A stretch of DNA of 64,000 bases, from assembly GCF_014736495.1 (NCBI RefSeq), contig NZ_MDUX01000014.1, positions 1 through 64,000 of the forward strand. The letters run 5' to 3'. Below, one piece after another: positions 33,004 through 40,583 of this stretch (positions are counted from its first letter, which is position 1; the number at the start of each line of letters is the position of its first letter). Under the pieces are notes generated by a model. It made no database searches. It saw only the letters and a list, made by a program, of their open reading frames with translations, and was not told the DNA's origin. Source of the stretch: Candidatus Dactylopiibacterium carminicum. Lineage in GTDB: Bacteria; Pseudomonadota; Gammaproteobacteria; Burkholderiales; Rhodocyclaceae. The position numbers and the translations under genes are program-made.

Positions 33004-34124
33004 TCGTCAGGCGCCGGTGTGGCAGGTGCCGCCCCGGCATCCAGCGTGCCTGCCTCCTCCGCGGACGTTTCTTCCAGCCAGGCTTCCAGCAGCGTGTAGG
33101 CCACGGCCAGGATTAGCGGGCCAAGGAATAGCCCGATCAGCCCGAAACTGATGATGCCGCCGATCACGCCGGCGATGATCAGCAGCAGCGGCAGATCTGC
33201 ACCACGCCTGATCAGCCAGGGGCGCAGGAAATTGTCGAGGTTCACCACCAGCAGCGTCCACACTGTGAGGAAAACGGCCCAGCCGGTGTGGTCGCTCCAG
33301 AACAACCAGATCACTGCCGGAACCAGTACCGGCCCGGCACCCAGTTGCGCAATGCAGAGCATGAACATCAGCGCGGTGAGCACGGTGGCGAAGGGAATGC
33401 CGGTCAGCACCAGCCCGATCCCTCCCAGCAAGGCCTGTATCAATGCAGTAACGCCGACCCCCAGCGCCACCCCGCGGATGGCCCCCGAGGCAAGTGTTCC
33501 CATCGCAACAGCCCTTTCACCCCCCAGGCGATGCAGCACACGCCGGAACAGCAGCGCAGCGTCTTCGCCACGCGCATACAGCACGGCCGACACGGCAATG
33601 GTCAGCAGGAACTGCAGCAGCATCATGCCCATGCCGCCAACTCGGGCCGCGAACCAGCGCGTCATGTCGCCCGCATAGGGCGCCACGCGGCTGGCAAGCC
33701 CCTGAAGGCCCGAAGCGGCGAACTGTTCCCACAGTGCGGACAACGAGGTGCCGACCAGCGGCAAATCCTTCATCCAGTCCGGTGCGGCAAGCGCCTCCTG
33801 TCCCTGCAGCGAAGCCCCCAGCGCAACGATGCGATCCGCGTTCTCCACCAGCGTCACTATGGCGGCGGTCAATGGCAGGAACATCGCCATCAGCAGTCCC
33901 AGGGTCATGGCCGTCACCGCCGCCCAACGGCGCCCGCCGAGGTAACGCTCCACACTCAGCATCAGCGGCCAGGAGGCCACAACGACCATGATCGCCCAGG
34001 TGATCGCCAGCATGAAGGGCAACAGGATCCACAGACTGGCACCGATCAGCACCGCGCCGAGCAGGATCACCAACAAGGTACGGGCAAGATCGTTGGGCAA
34101 GAGATGGCTGTCGTGCGGCTGCAT
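33000..34124 (-). CDS. AI-2E family transporter (YdiK-like)
   Basis: Polytopic inner-membrane protein of 374 residues in the PF01594 superfamily. About eight helices, with the conserved LLPFMLAITWAIMVVVASWPL near the N-terminus and the family signature region AQLGAGPVLVPAVIWLFW, VVNLDNFLRPWLIRRGADLPLLLIIAGVIGGIISFGLIGLFLGPLILAVAYTLL. Members export autoinducer-2, or act as ion antiporters; the YdiK branch has no proven substrate. ATG 34124 with GGAG upstream was preferred over the longer frame. It is divergent from a GST gene and coupled to the esterase lipoprotein. Confidence 0.88.
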   Translation of the reverse strand: MQPHDSHLLPNDLARTLLVILLGAVLIGASLWILLPFMLAITWAIMVVVASWPLMLSVERYLGGRRWAAVTAMTLGLLMAMFLPLTAAIVTLVENADRIVALGASLQGQEALAAPDWMKDLPLVGTSLSALWEQFAASGLQGLASRVAPYAGDMTRWFAARVGGMGMMLLQFLLTIAVSAVLYARGEDAALLFRRVLHRLGGERAVAMGTLASGAIRGVALGVGVTALIQALLGGIGLVLTGIPFATVLTALMFMLCIAQLGAGPVLVPAVIWLFWSDHTGWAVFLTVWTLLVVNLDNFLRPWLIRRGADLPLLLIIAGVIGGIISFGLIGLFLGPLILAVAYTLLEAWLEETSAEEAGTLDAGAAPATPAPDE

Positions 34125-34254
34125 GGCAGGACTCCGACGTGGAAAGCGTCCATCATAAGGGAATCCCTGGAGCGCCAGCCTCGCACTCGGCGGGCTTGCC
34201 CGGGCGGGAGACATCCCGCACGATGGGGGCTCCTCCCACATCACCGCCGCCGAG

Positions 34255-34926
34255 ATGATCGACCTTTTCTACGCCCCCACGCCGAACGGCCACAAGATCA
34301 CCATCCTGCTCGAAGAGCTGGGCCTGCCCTACCGGATCATCCCGATCAACATCCGCAGGAACGACCAGTTCCTGCCCAGTTTTCTTGCCGCGGCACCGAA
34401 CAATCGCATCCCTGCGATCGTCGATCACGACTTCCCGGGCGGCACGCTGCGCCTGATGGAGTCCGGCGCCATCCTCACCGTGGAAGCCGAACTGCATGGG
34501 CGCTTCCTGCCTGCAGCTGGCCATGCCCGCGCACAGGTGCTGCAGTGGTTGAACTGGCAGATGGGCGGGCTGGGTCCGATGGCCGGGCAGAATCATCATT
34601 TCGGCCAGTTCGCGGCAGAGAAGATCCCCTACGCCATCAAGCGCTACGTGGACGAAACCGCCCGCCTGTATGGCGTGCTGGAGCGCCAGCTGACAGGCAA
34701 GGACTACGTGGCCGGTGAATACTCGATTGCCGATATGGCCATCTATCCCTGGGTACTGCTGCACGAACGCCAGCAGATGAACATGGCGCAGTTCCCCAAC
34801 ATCGTCGCCTACCTCGCGCGCATGGGGGCACGGCCGGCGGTACAACGTGCCTATGCGCACGGCGCGGCCTTCGACTGGGAAGCCAGCCTGGATGAGGCCA
34901 GGCTGCAAACCTTGCTGGATGCCTGA
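34255..34926 (+). CDS. Glutathione S-transferase family protein (YfcG-like)
   Basis: Thioredoxin-fold N-domain (residues 1-80: MIDLFYAPTPNGHKITILLEELGLPYRI, with NNRIPAIVD cis-Pro) and an all-helical C-domain (YSIADMAIYPWV, the N-capping box). The layout is that of the YfcG/Ure2p-like group, known for disulfide reductase activity with glutathione. The usual ESGAIL-YLAEK segment reads ESGAILTVEAELHGRF, a local oddity. No ribosome site is obvious. Length is normal at 223 residues. It is divergent from the AI-2E transporter and followed by the sulfate-binding protein gene. Confidence 0.88.
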   Translation: MIDLFYAPTPNGHKITILLEELGLPYRIIPINIRRNDQFLPSFLAAAPNNRIPAIVDHDFPGGTLRLMESGAILTVEAELHGRFLPAAGHARAQVLQWLNWQMGGLGPMAGQNHHFGQFAAEKIPYAIKRYVDETARLYGVLERQLTGKDYVAGEYSIADMAIYPWVLLHERQQMNMAQFPNIVAYLARMGARPAVQRAYAHGAAFDWEASLDEARLQTLLDA

Positions 34927-35096
34927 CGAACGACAAGCCCGGACGGGAAGCAGCGGATCATCCGTCCAGGGACGATCCACCGCGGGTTATGCCAAAAATG
35001 AATAACAAAACAAAGACAAGTTCTATTTTGCAATATAACAACAAGGCAGAATGAGCTCGTCTTACCGCTTTGTTCAGATCCCGAGAGAGAGAAATC

Positions 35097-36113
35097 ATGT
35101 TCAAGAAACTGCTGCTTGCAACCGCGCTTGGCGCCACCGTGTTCGGTAGCGGCGCTGCCCTGGCCCAGAAGAGCCCTCCGCTGCTCAACGCTTCGTACGA
35201 TATTGCCCGTGAGCTTTTCGCCGCCATCAATCCGAAGTTTGTCGCCTACTGGAAGCAACAAACCGGCGAAACGCTGGTGATCGATCAATCGTTCGCCGGC
35301 TCATCCCGCCAGGCACAGGACATCATCCAGGGCAAGAAGGTCGATACCGTCACCTTCAATCAGGTCTCCGACGTCGACATCCTCACCAAGCACAACCTGG
35401 TCGCCAAGGACTGGGCCAGCAAGTTCCCCAACAACGCATCGCCCTACTACAGCACCATCGCCTTCCTGGTGCGCAAGGGCAATCCGAAGAACATCAAGAC
35501 CTGGGATGACCTCGTCCGTGATGATGTGAAGCTGGTCTTCCCGAATCCCAAGACCTCCGGCAACGCGCGCTACAGCTATCTGGGCGCCTGGCTGTACGCC
35601 AACGAGAAGTTCGGCGGAGATGACGCCAAGACCCGCGCCTTCGTCGGCAAGCTGCTGCACAACGTCGAGAACTTCCCCACCGGTGGCCGCGGTGCCACCG
35701 TGGCCTTCGCCCAGAACGGTCAGGGCGACGCATTGCTGACCTTCGAATCCGAGGTGGTCAACATCGCCAACAGCGACGAGTTCAAGGCAGGCGGCTACGA
35801 AATCGTGGTACCGCCGGTCAGCGTGCTGGCCGAATTCCCGGTTGCAGTAGTCGACAAAGTGGTAGATGCCAAAGGCACCCGCAAACAGGCCAGGGCCTTC
35901 CTGCAGTTCCAGTACACCAAGGATATCCAGGAGCTGCTGACGACCTTCAACTACCGCGTGCATCATCCGGACGTGGTGAAGGCAACAGCCAAGCAGTTTC
36001 CGGAAGTCCGCCTGATCAACCCGAACAAGGTCCTGGGCTCCTGGGACGACATTACCACCAAGCACTTCGCCGCCAACGGCGTGCTGGATCAGTTGCTGGC
36101 AGCCAAGCGCTGA
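35097..36113 (+). CDS. sbp: Sulfate ABC transporter substrate-binding protein
   Basis: Periplasmic sulfate/thiosulfate-binding protein of 338 residues. It has a signal peptide (cleavage after ALA, residue 23) and the family blocks LLNASYDIARELFAAINPKF, DQSFAGSSRQAQDIIQGKKVDTVTFNQVSDVD, FPNPKTSGNARYSYLGAW and FPTGGRGATVAFAQNGQGDALLTFESE. ATG 35097 follows GAGAGAG. The 170 bases upstream are the most AT-rich in the window (ATGAATAACAAAACAAAGAC), as is usual for CysB-activated promoters; a TATAAC lies at 35034-35039. cysT and the broken cysW follow. Confidence 0.92.
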   Translation: MFKKLLLATALGATVFGSGAALAQKSPPLLNASYDIARELFAAINPKFVAYWKQQTGETLVIDQSFAGSSRQAQDIIQGKKVDTVTFNQVSDVDILTKHNLVAKDWASKFPNNASPYYSTIAFLVRKGNPKNIKTWDDLVRDDVKLVFPNPKTSGNARYSYLGAWLYANEKFGGDDAKTRAFVGKLLHNVENFPTGGRGATVAFAQNGQGDALLTFESEVVNIANSDEFKAGGYEIVVPPVSVLAEFPVAVVDKVVDAKGTRKQARAFLQFQYTKDIQELLTTFNYRVHHPDVVKATAKQFPEVRLINPNKVLGSWDDITTKHFAANGVLDQLLAAKR

Positions 36114-36131
36114 TCGTCCTTCCTCGATGAA

Positions 36132-36148
36132 GCCCGGCTCGGCCGGGC
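36132..36148 (+). terminator. Hairpin between sbp and cysT
   Basis: GCCCGGC-TCG-GCCGGGC, 18 bases after the sbp stop, flanked by ATGA and CTCAT that extend the stem. No T-tract follows, so it more probably stabilises the sbp message or attenuates transcription into cysT. Confidence 0.5.
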
Positions 36149-36287
36149 CTCATGCAGCCGGATCGCCGTTCGCCTGTATCATTGGCGGCAGCGTTTCCGG
36201 CTTTCTGCTTTCCTGCCCGTCACTCTGGCGGACGGCGCAGCCTGCCGTTCCGCCCGTTTCCCCTCATGAACCGATAGGGTAATTCCC

Positions 36288-37178
36288 GTGCCGCATTCCG
36301 CCGCCGCCCCCTCACCGGTCGCCCGGACGCGCCAGCGCCGCAACTGGTTTTTCCTGCAGACGCCGATCTTGCCCGGTTTCGGCCTGAGCTTCGGCCTCAG
36401 CTCACTGTACGTCTCGCTGATCATCCTGTTTCCGATCTCGGCCCTGCTGATGTACGTCAGCGACATGACCTGGGCCCAGTACTGGCAAGCGATCACCGAT
36501 GTACGCGTGCTGGCCAGCTACCGGGTGACGCTCAGCGGAGCCTTCTACTCGACGATCTCCGCCACGCTGATCGGCCTGCTGCTGGCCTGGATCATCACGC
36601 GCTACGACTTTCCGGGCCGACGCATCCTCGATGCACTGATCGACCTGCCCTTCGCCCTGCCGACGGCGGTGGCCGGGCTGACGCTTTCGGTGCTGCTTGT
36701 GCCGGGCGGCTGGCTGGGCAAGATCTTCGCCGCCCCTTTTGACATCAAGATCGCCTACGCCTACCCCGGCATCCTGATCGCGATGACCTTCACCAGTCTG
36801 CCCTTCGTGGTACGCACGGTGCAGCCGGTACTGGAAGACCTCGGTGACGAGTACGAAGAGGCCGCTGCCACGCTGGGCGCCCGCCCCGGGCAGATCTTCT
36901 GGCGCGTGGTGCTGCCGATGCTGGTGCCTGCCCTTGTCACCGGTGCTTCGCAATCCTTCATTCGCAGCCTCGGTGAATTCGGTGCGGTGATCATGATCGC
37001 CGGCAACATCCCGTTCAAGACGGAAGTCTCTTCTCTAATGATCTTCGTGCGTCTGCAGGAATTCAATTACCCGGCCGCTGCCGCGATCGCCTCGGTGATC
37101 CTGCTGGCCTCGCTGACCCTGCTGTTTACGCTGCAGGTTGTGCAGGAACGCCTGCTGGGATGGGGAAGACGCGGATGA
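36288..37178 (+). CDS. cysT: Sulfate ABC transporter permease subunit CysT
   Basis: Inner-membrane permease (also called CysU) of 296 residues with six helices. The CysT motif set is present: LPGFGLSFGLSSLYVSLIILFPISAL, DLPFALPTAVAGLTLSVLL, and the ATPase-contact EAA loop EEAAATLGARPGQIFWRVVLPML. The start is a GTG at 36288 preceded by AGGGTAA; no earlier ATG fits. Its stop codon TGA lies inside the ATGAAAA that begins repeat copy C, and cysW starts at the other end of the same repeat. Confidence 0.92.
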   Translation: MPHSAAAPSPVARTRQRRNWFFLQTPILPGFGLSFGLSSLYVSLIILFPISALLMYVSDMTWAQYWQAITDVRVLASYRVTLSGAFYSTISATLIGLLLAWIITRYDFPGRRILDALIDLPFALPTAVAGLTLSVLLVPGGWLGKIFAAPFDIKIAYAYPGILIAMTFTSLPFVVRTVQPVLEDLGDEYEEAAATLGARPGQIFWRVVLPMLVPALVTGASQSFIRSLGEFGAVIMIAGNIPFKTEVSSLMIFVRLQEFNYPAAAAIASVILLASLTLLFTLQVVQERLLGWGRRG

Positions 37179-37265
37179 AAATAGCCCCTCAGAGCCATCG
37201 CAATGCGATGGCCCGGTCCCCCAGGGGGACGCTTTTTCATCTTGGGACGGCCCGGCGATGAAAAA
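37174..37265 (+). repeat. Covarying-hairpin repeat, copy C, inside the cys operon
   Basis: Full unit from ATGAAAA-TAGCCCCTC (37175) through CATCGCAATGCGATGG, GTCCCCC-A-GGGGGAC and the hairpin with arms TTTTTCATC (37233-37241) and GATGAAAAA (37257-37265) around TTGGGACGGCCCGGC (37242-37256). The cysT stop (37176-37178) lies in the first seven bases and the cysW ATG (37258-37260) in the last arm. This is the only copy seen inside an operon. Confidence 0.82.
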
Positions 37266-38099
37266 ACCTCGACACTGGCATCAGTGGGCGCTGATCCTGC
37301 TCGGCCTGGCATTGGCGACGCTGCTGCTGATCGTGCCACTGGCGCTGATCTTCACCCAGGCGCTGAGTGGCGGCCTGTCGCTGCTGGCTTCCAACCTTGG
37401 CGAGCGCTACATGCTCCATGCCATTTGGCTCACCGTACTGGCGGCAGGCCTGACGGTGCCCATCAACCTCAGCTTCGGCATCCTGCTCGCCTGGTGCGTG
37501 ACGCACTACGATTTCCGGGGCAAGAAACTGCTGACCACGCTGGTCGACATCCCTTACGCCACCTCGCCGGTGGTGGCCGGCCTGTGCTACCTGGTGGTGT
37601 ATGGTGTGGAAAGCACGGTCGGCGGCTGGCTGTCATCTCATGACGTCCAGATCATCTTCGCCTGGCCGGGGGCATCGTACTAATGACGATCTTCGTGACC
37701 GCTCCCTATGTCGCACGCATTCTCATCCCGCTGATGCAGGCGCAGGGCAGCGATGAGGAATATGCCGCGCTGAGCCTGGGGGCCAGCGGCTGGAAGATCT
37801 TCACCCGGGTCACGCTGCCCAACATCAAGTGGGCACTGCTGTACGGTGTGGTCGTCACCAATGCACGGGCGGTCGGCGAATTCGGTGCCGTGGCCGTGGT
37901 TTCCGGCACCATCATGAACCAGACGCTGACGCTGCCCCTTTTGGTCGAACAGCTCAACAACGACTACAAGACCGCCGCCGCTTTCACTGCGGCTGCATTG
38001 CTCGCCTGCATGGCGCTGGTGACACTGCTGCTTAAGACCTGGATGGAATGGCGCCAGCAGGAACGCGAGGCGGAATTGCCCGTCTCCCGCCCGGTCTGA
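37258..38099 (+). pseudogene. cysW: Sulfate ABC transporter permease subunit CysW, frameshifted
   Basis: The first part (MKKPRHWHQWALILLGLALATLLLIVPLALIFTQAL onward) and the second ([34 protein letters not shown], with the EAA loop) together make a complete CysW, but the frame breaks in a run of five G (37668-37672). One more G, or two fewer, restores WPG(G)IVLMTIFVT. This could be a sequencing error in a homopolymer or a real lesion. The start codon is provided by repeat copy C and no proper ribosome site is seen. cysA, which normally follows, is absent; a convergent EamA gene starts instead. Confidence 0.85.
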
Positions 38100-38111
38100 T
38101 GCAAGGCCACA

Positions 38112-39000
38112 TCAACCGCGACGATTGCTGAGAATCACCCCGGCAATCGTCACCACGCCGCCGACCAGTACGGACAGTCCCAGACGCTCGCCAAGCAGCA
38201 ATGCGCCGAGCAGCACGCCGGATACCGGCACCAGATTGATGAAGGCGGCAGCACGCGCGGCGCCGATCTTGTGCACGCCCTCGGTGAACCAGGTGTAGCT
38301 CAACGCGGTTCCGCAGAAGCCGAGGAAGAAAAGGCTACTCCATGCCTTCGGCGAATAATCCGGCAGATGCGTAAAGAATCCCTCGCTCACCGCTGCCGCG
38401 CCCAGCATGGCACAGCCGAACACACAGGAATAGAAATTGGCGATCAGCGCCGAACGGGTCCGGGTGGCACACCGCCCGATGAAAGTGAAAAAGGCCCAGC
38501 ACACAACACAACCCACGATCAACAACTCACCCACACCCATCTCACCGGCCAGCAAGGCCTGCGGCCGGCCATTCGACACGACCAGCAGACAGCCGCACAA
38601 CGCCAGCACGATACCGATGGCCTTGAGCCTGTTCATGGCCTCGCCGAAGAAGGCCCAGGCCGCCAGAGCCACGATGGCAGGATTCAGCGCAACCACCAGC
38701 GCACCACGGCCAGCCGGGATGTGCTGCAAGCCGTTGAGGAAGAAATAGTTGTACGCAAAGATGCCCGTGAATCCCATGGCTGCGGTGGTCAGCCACTCGT
38801 CCCCTCGCAAGCGCGGAATGCCGCCCTCCAGACGCCAGGCAAACCAGCCCAATGCCAGTGTGGCGATCAGAAAGCGGACGAAGGCAGCCGGAAAAGGGTG
38901 TGATCTCCTGCACCACCACGCGGGCAGCCACCCAGGTCGCCCCCCAGAAGAATGCGGAGAGGATGAGCTTAAGATAGGTGATCGGATGCGCGGGCTGCAT
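38112..39000 (-). pseudogene. EamA/DMT-family transporter, frameshifted
   Basis: Ten-helix drug/metabolite transporter. The first 36 residues (MQPAHPITYLKLILSAFFWGATWVAARVVVQEITPF) are in one frame; the rest (FPAAFVRFLIATLALGWFAWRLEGG to the end, with two EamA repeats) is in another. Removing one base from the four-A run at 38892-38895 (T on the coding strand) joins them as EITPFPAAFVRF. The corrected protein would be about 295 residues, normal for the family. A single-base homopolymer change so close to the similar cysW lesion suggests assembly error. The substrate is unknown. Confidence 0.85.
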
Positions 39001-39072
39001 GGCAAAACCGGGATGAGGCCGGAAGCAAAGGACGAAATTCTACGCCGCTGGCACGCTGCGCCGCAGCCGCGC

Positions 39073-39459
39073 CTAACCGTCGCGCCAGCTGTCGATGCGG
39101 CGACGATCGCGTTTGGTCGGCCTGCCGTGAATCTCGGCGGCCGGCTCCACACGCAATTGGCGCAGCTCCAGCGCCTGCACGCGTGCAGCAATGCTGGCCT
39201 CGGTTTCGCGATACAGCGTGCGAGCCACCGTGGCGGGTCCGCGTTTTTCGGAAAGATCCTCGACGATCAACTCCCAGTTCAGATCACCGATGCTGAGTGC
39301 CACACGGTCACCACGCTTGACCTCCTTGGCCGGCTTCACGCGCACGCCATTGAGCTGTACCCGCCCACCTTCCACTGCATCGGTGGCGAGACTGCGGGTC
39401 TTGAAGAAACGCGCGGCCCATAGCCATTTGTCAATGCGCACACCAAGTAGCCCAGGCAT
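39073..39459 (-). CDS. hslR: S4-domain RNA-binding protein, Hsp15 (HslR) family
   Basis: Ribosome-associated heat-shock protein of 128 residues. The S4 RNA-binding domain is at the N-terminus (VRIDKWLWAARFFKTRSLATDAVEGGRVQLNGVRVKPAKEVKRGDRV), followed by a basic C-terminal tail (GRPTKRDRRRIDSWRDG). Hsp15 binds free 50S subunits carrying a blocked nascent chain and helps recycle them. ATG 39459 with GAGTGAG upstream was chosen; it starts one base after the stop of the VOC gene, so the genes GST-VOC-hslR form one operon. Confidence 0.92.
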   Translation of the reverse strand: MPGLLGVRIDKWLWAARFFKTRSLATDAVEGGRVQLNGVRVKPAKEVKRGDRVALSIGDLNWELIVEDLSEKRGPATVARTLYRETEASIAARVQALELRQLRVEPAAEIHGRPTKRDRRRIDSWRDG

Positions 39460-39460
39460 C

Positions 39461-39865
39461 TCACTCGATCCAGAAATGAGGATTCCAGGCGACTTCCCAG
39501 AAGAAACCATCGGGATCGCTGAAATACCCGGAATGGCCTCCCCAGAAAACATCCTGCGCGGGCTTCACGACCTTTCCGCCGGCCGCTTCAGCTTCGGCCA
39601 GCACCTGCGCCACCTCCTCTCGCGTGCGCACGTTGTGCGCCAGCGTGATGCCGCGAAAACCTCTACCCTCTGCCGGACAACCCACGTCTTCGGCCAACGA
39701 CTCTCGTCCGTAAAGCGAAAGCCACAGACCATGCAGGGCAAAGAAAGCCACGTTCTCGTTACTCTGCGACTGCAGGGGGAAACCCAAGCGAAGATAGAAA
39801 TTCCTTGCCCGGGGCAAATCCTCGACCCCGAGCGTGACCAGACTGATTCTGGGCTCCAGACTCAT
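39461..39865 (-). CDS. VOC-family (glyoxalase-like) protein
   Basis: Single vicinal-oxygen-chelate domain protein of 134 residues: ISLVTLGVEDLPRARNFYLRLGFP at the start, FFALHGLWLSLY in the middle, and the metal-ligand region GGHSGYFSDPDGFFWEVAWNPHF at the end. Close relatives are annotated as glyoxalase/bleomycin resistance proteins; no reaction can be assigned. Its ATG overlaps the stop of the GST gene by four bases, so it is translated coupled to it. Confidence 0.88.
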   Translation of the reverse strand: MSLEPRISLVTLGVEDLPRARNFYLRLGFPLQSQSNENVAFFALHGLWLSLYGRESLAEDVGCPAEGRGFRGITLAHNVRTREEVAQVLAEAEAAGGKVVKPAQDVFWGGHSGYFSDPDGFFWEVAWNPHFWIE

Positions 39866-40482
39866 GCTTGCCGCTCCAGTTGCGCAGCCTTCTTCCAAGC
39901 CTGCACGTGCGGATGCGCCAACACGCTCTGGCAGTAGGCCTGAGCCAACGGTGTCAGCGCGACGCCATAGGTTTCGAAACGCAGGCAGACCGGGGCGAAC
40001 ATCATGTCCGCGATACTCCAGGCGCCAAAAAGATAAGGGCCGCCGAGCCCCTGATCACGCCGGCAGTCTTCCCAGATCATCTGGATTCGGGCGATATCGG
40101 CTGCACAGGCGTCGCTGGGCATGACGCCCGGCAGGCTGGCACCGGCGTCCATGGACATTTCGTTGCGCAACGCGGCGAACCCGCTGTGCATCTCGGCACT
40201 GACGGAACGCGCCAACGCACGCGCGGCCGCATCCTGCGGCCACAGCTGGGGAAACTCCTCGGCCAGGTATTCCGCAATGGCCAGCGAATCCCACACGGCA
40301 AGTCCGTGCTCCAGCAGACAGGGCAGCTTGCCCGAAGGGCTCCAGCGCAGGATCTGGGTCCGCGTATCCGGCTGCCGCAGGCGCACCGGCACCTCCTCAC
40401 AGGGCTTGCCGGTCGCCTTGACGGCCAGCCAGGCGCGCATGGACCAGGAAGAAAAACGTTTGTCGCCAATGATCAGTTGCAT
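39862..40482 (-). CDS. Glutathione S-transferase (YfcF-like/maleylacetoacetate isomerase-like)
   Basis: GST-fold protein of 206 residues: N-domain with the Ser-rich catalytic region KRFSSWSMRAWLAVKATG (Ser/Ser-Cys-type GSH site), GKLPCLLEHGLAVWDSLAIAEYLAEEFP, and a helical C-domain (GAWSIADMMFAPVCLRF). This pattern is common for the GST group annotated near YfcF and zeta GSTs. ATG 40482 is at the conserved start. First gene of the GST-VOC-hslR operon; the substrate is unknown. Confidence 0.87.
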   Translation of the reverse strand: MQLIIGDKRFSSWSMRAWLAVKATGKPCEEVPVRLRQPDTRTQILRWSPSGKLPCLLEHGLAVWDSLAIAEYLAEEFPQLWPQDAAARALARSVSAEMHSGFAALRNEMSMDAGASLPGVMPSDACAADIARIQMIWEDCRRDQGLGGPYLFGAWSIADMMFAPVCLRFETYGVALTPLAQAYCQSVLAHPHVQAWKKAAQLERQA

Positions 40483-40583
40483 GGTGCGCAGCAGGAAATG
40501 AGGAGCAAAGCCTGCCCTCAAGGGCAGATGACGGAATTATTGCATAGTCCATTCAATGCCGTGTGAATACGCCGGAGCCACCG

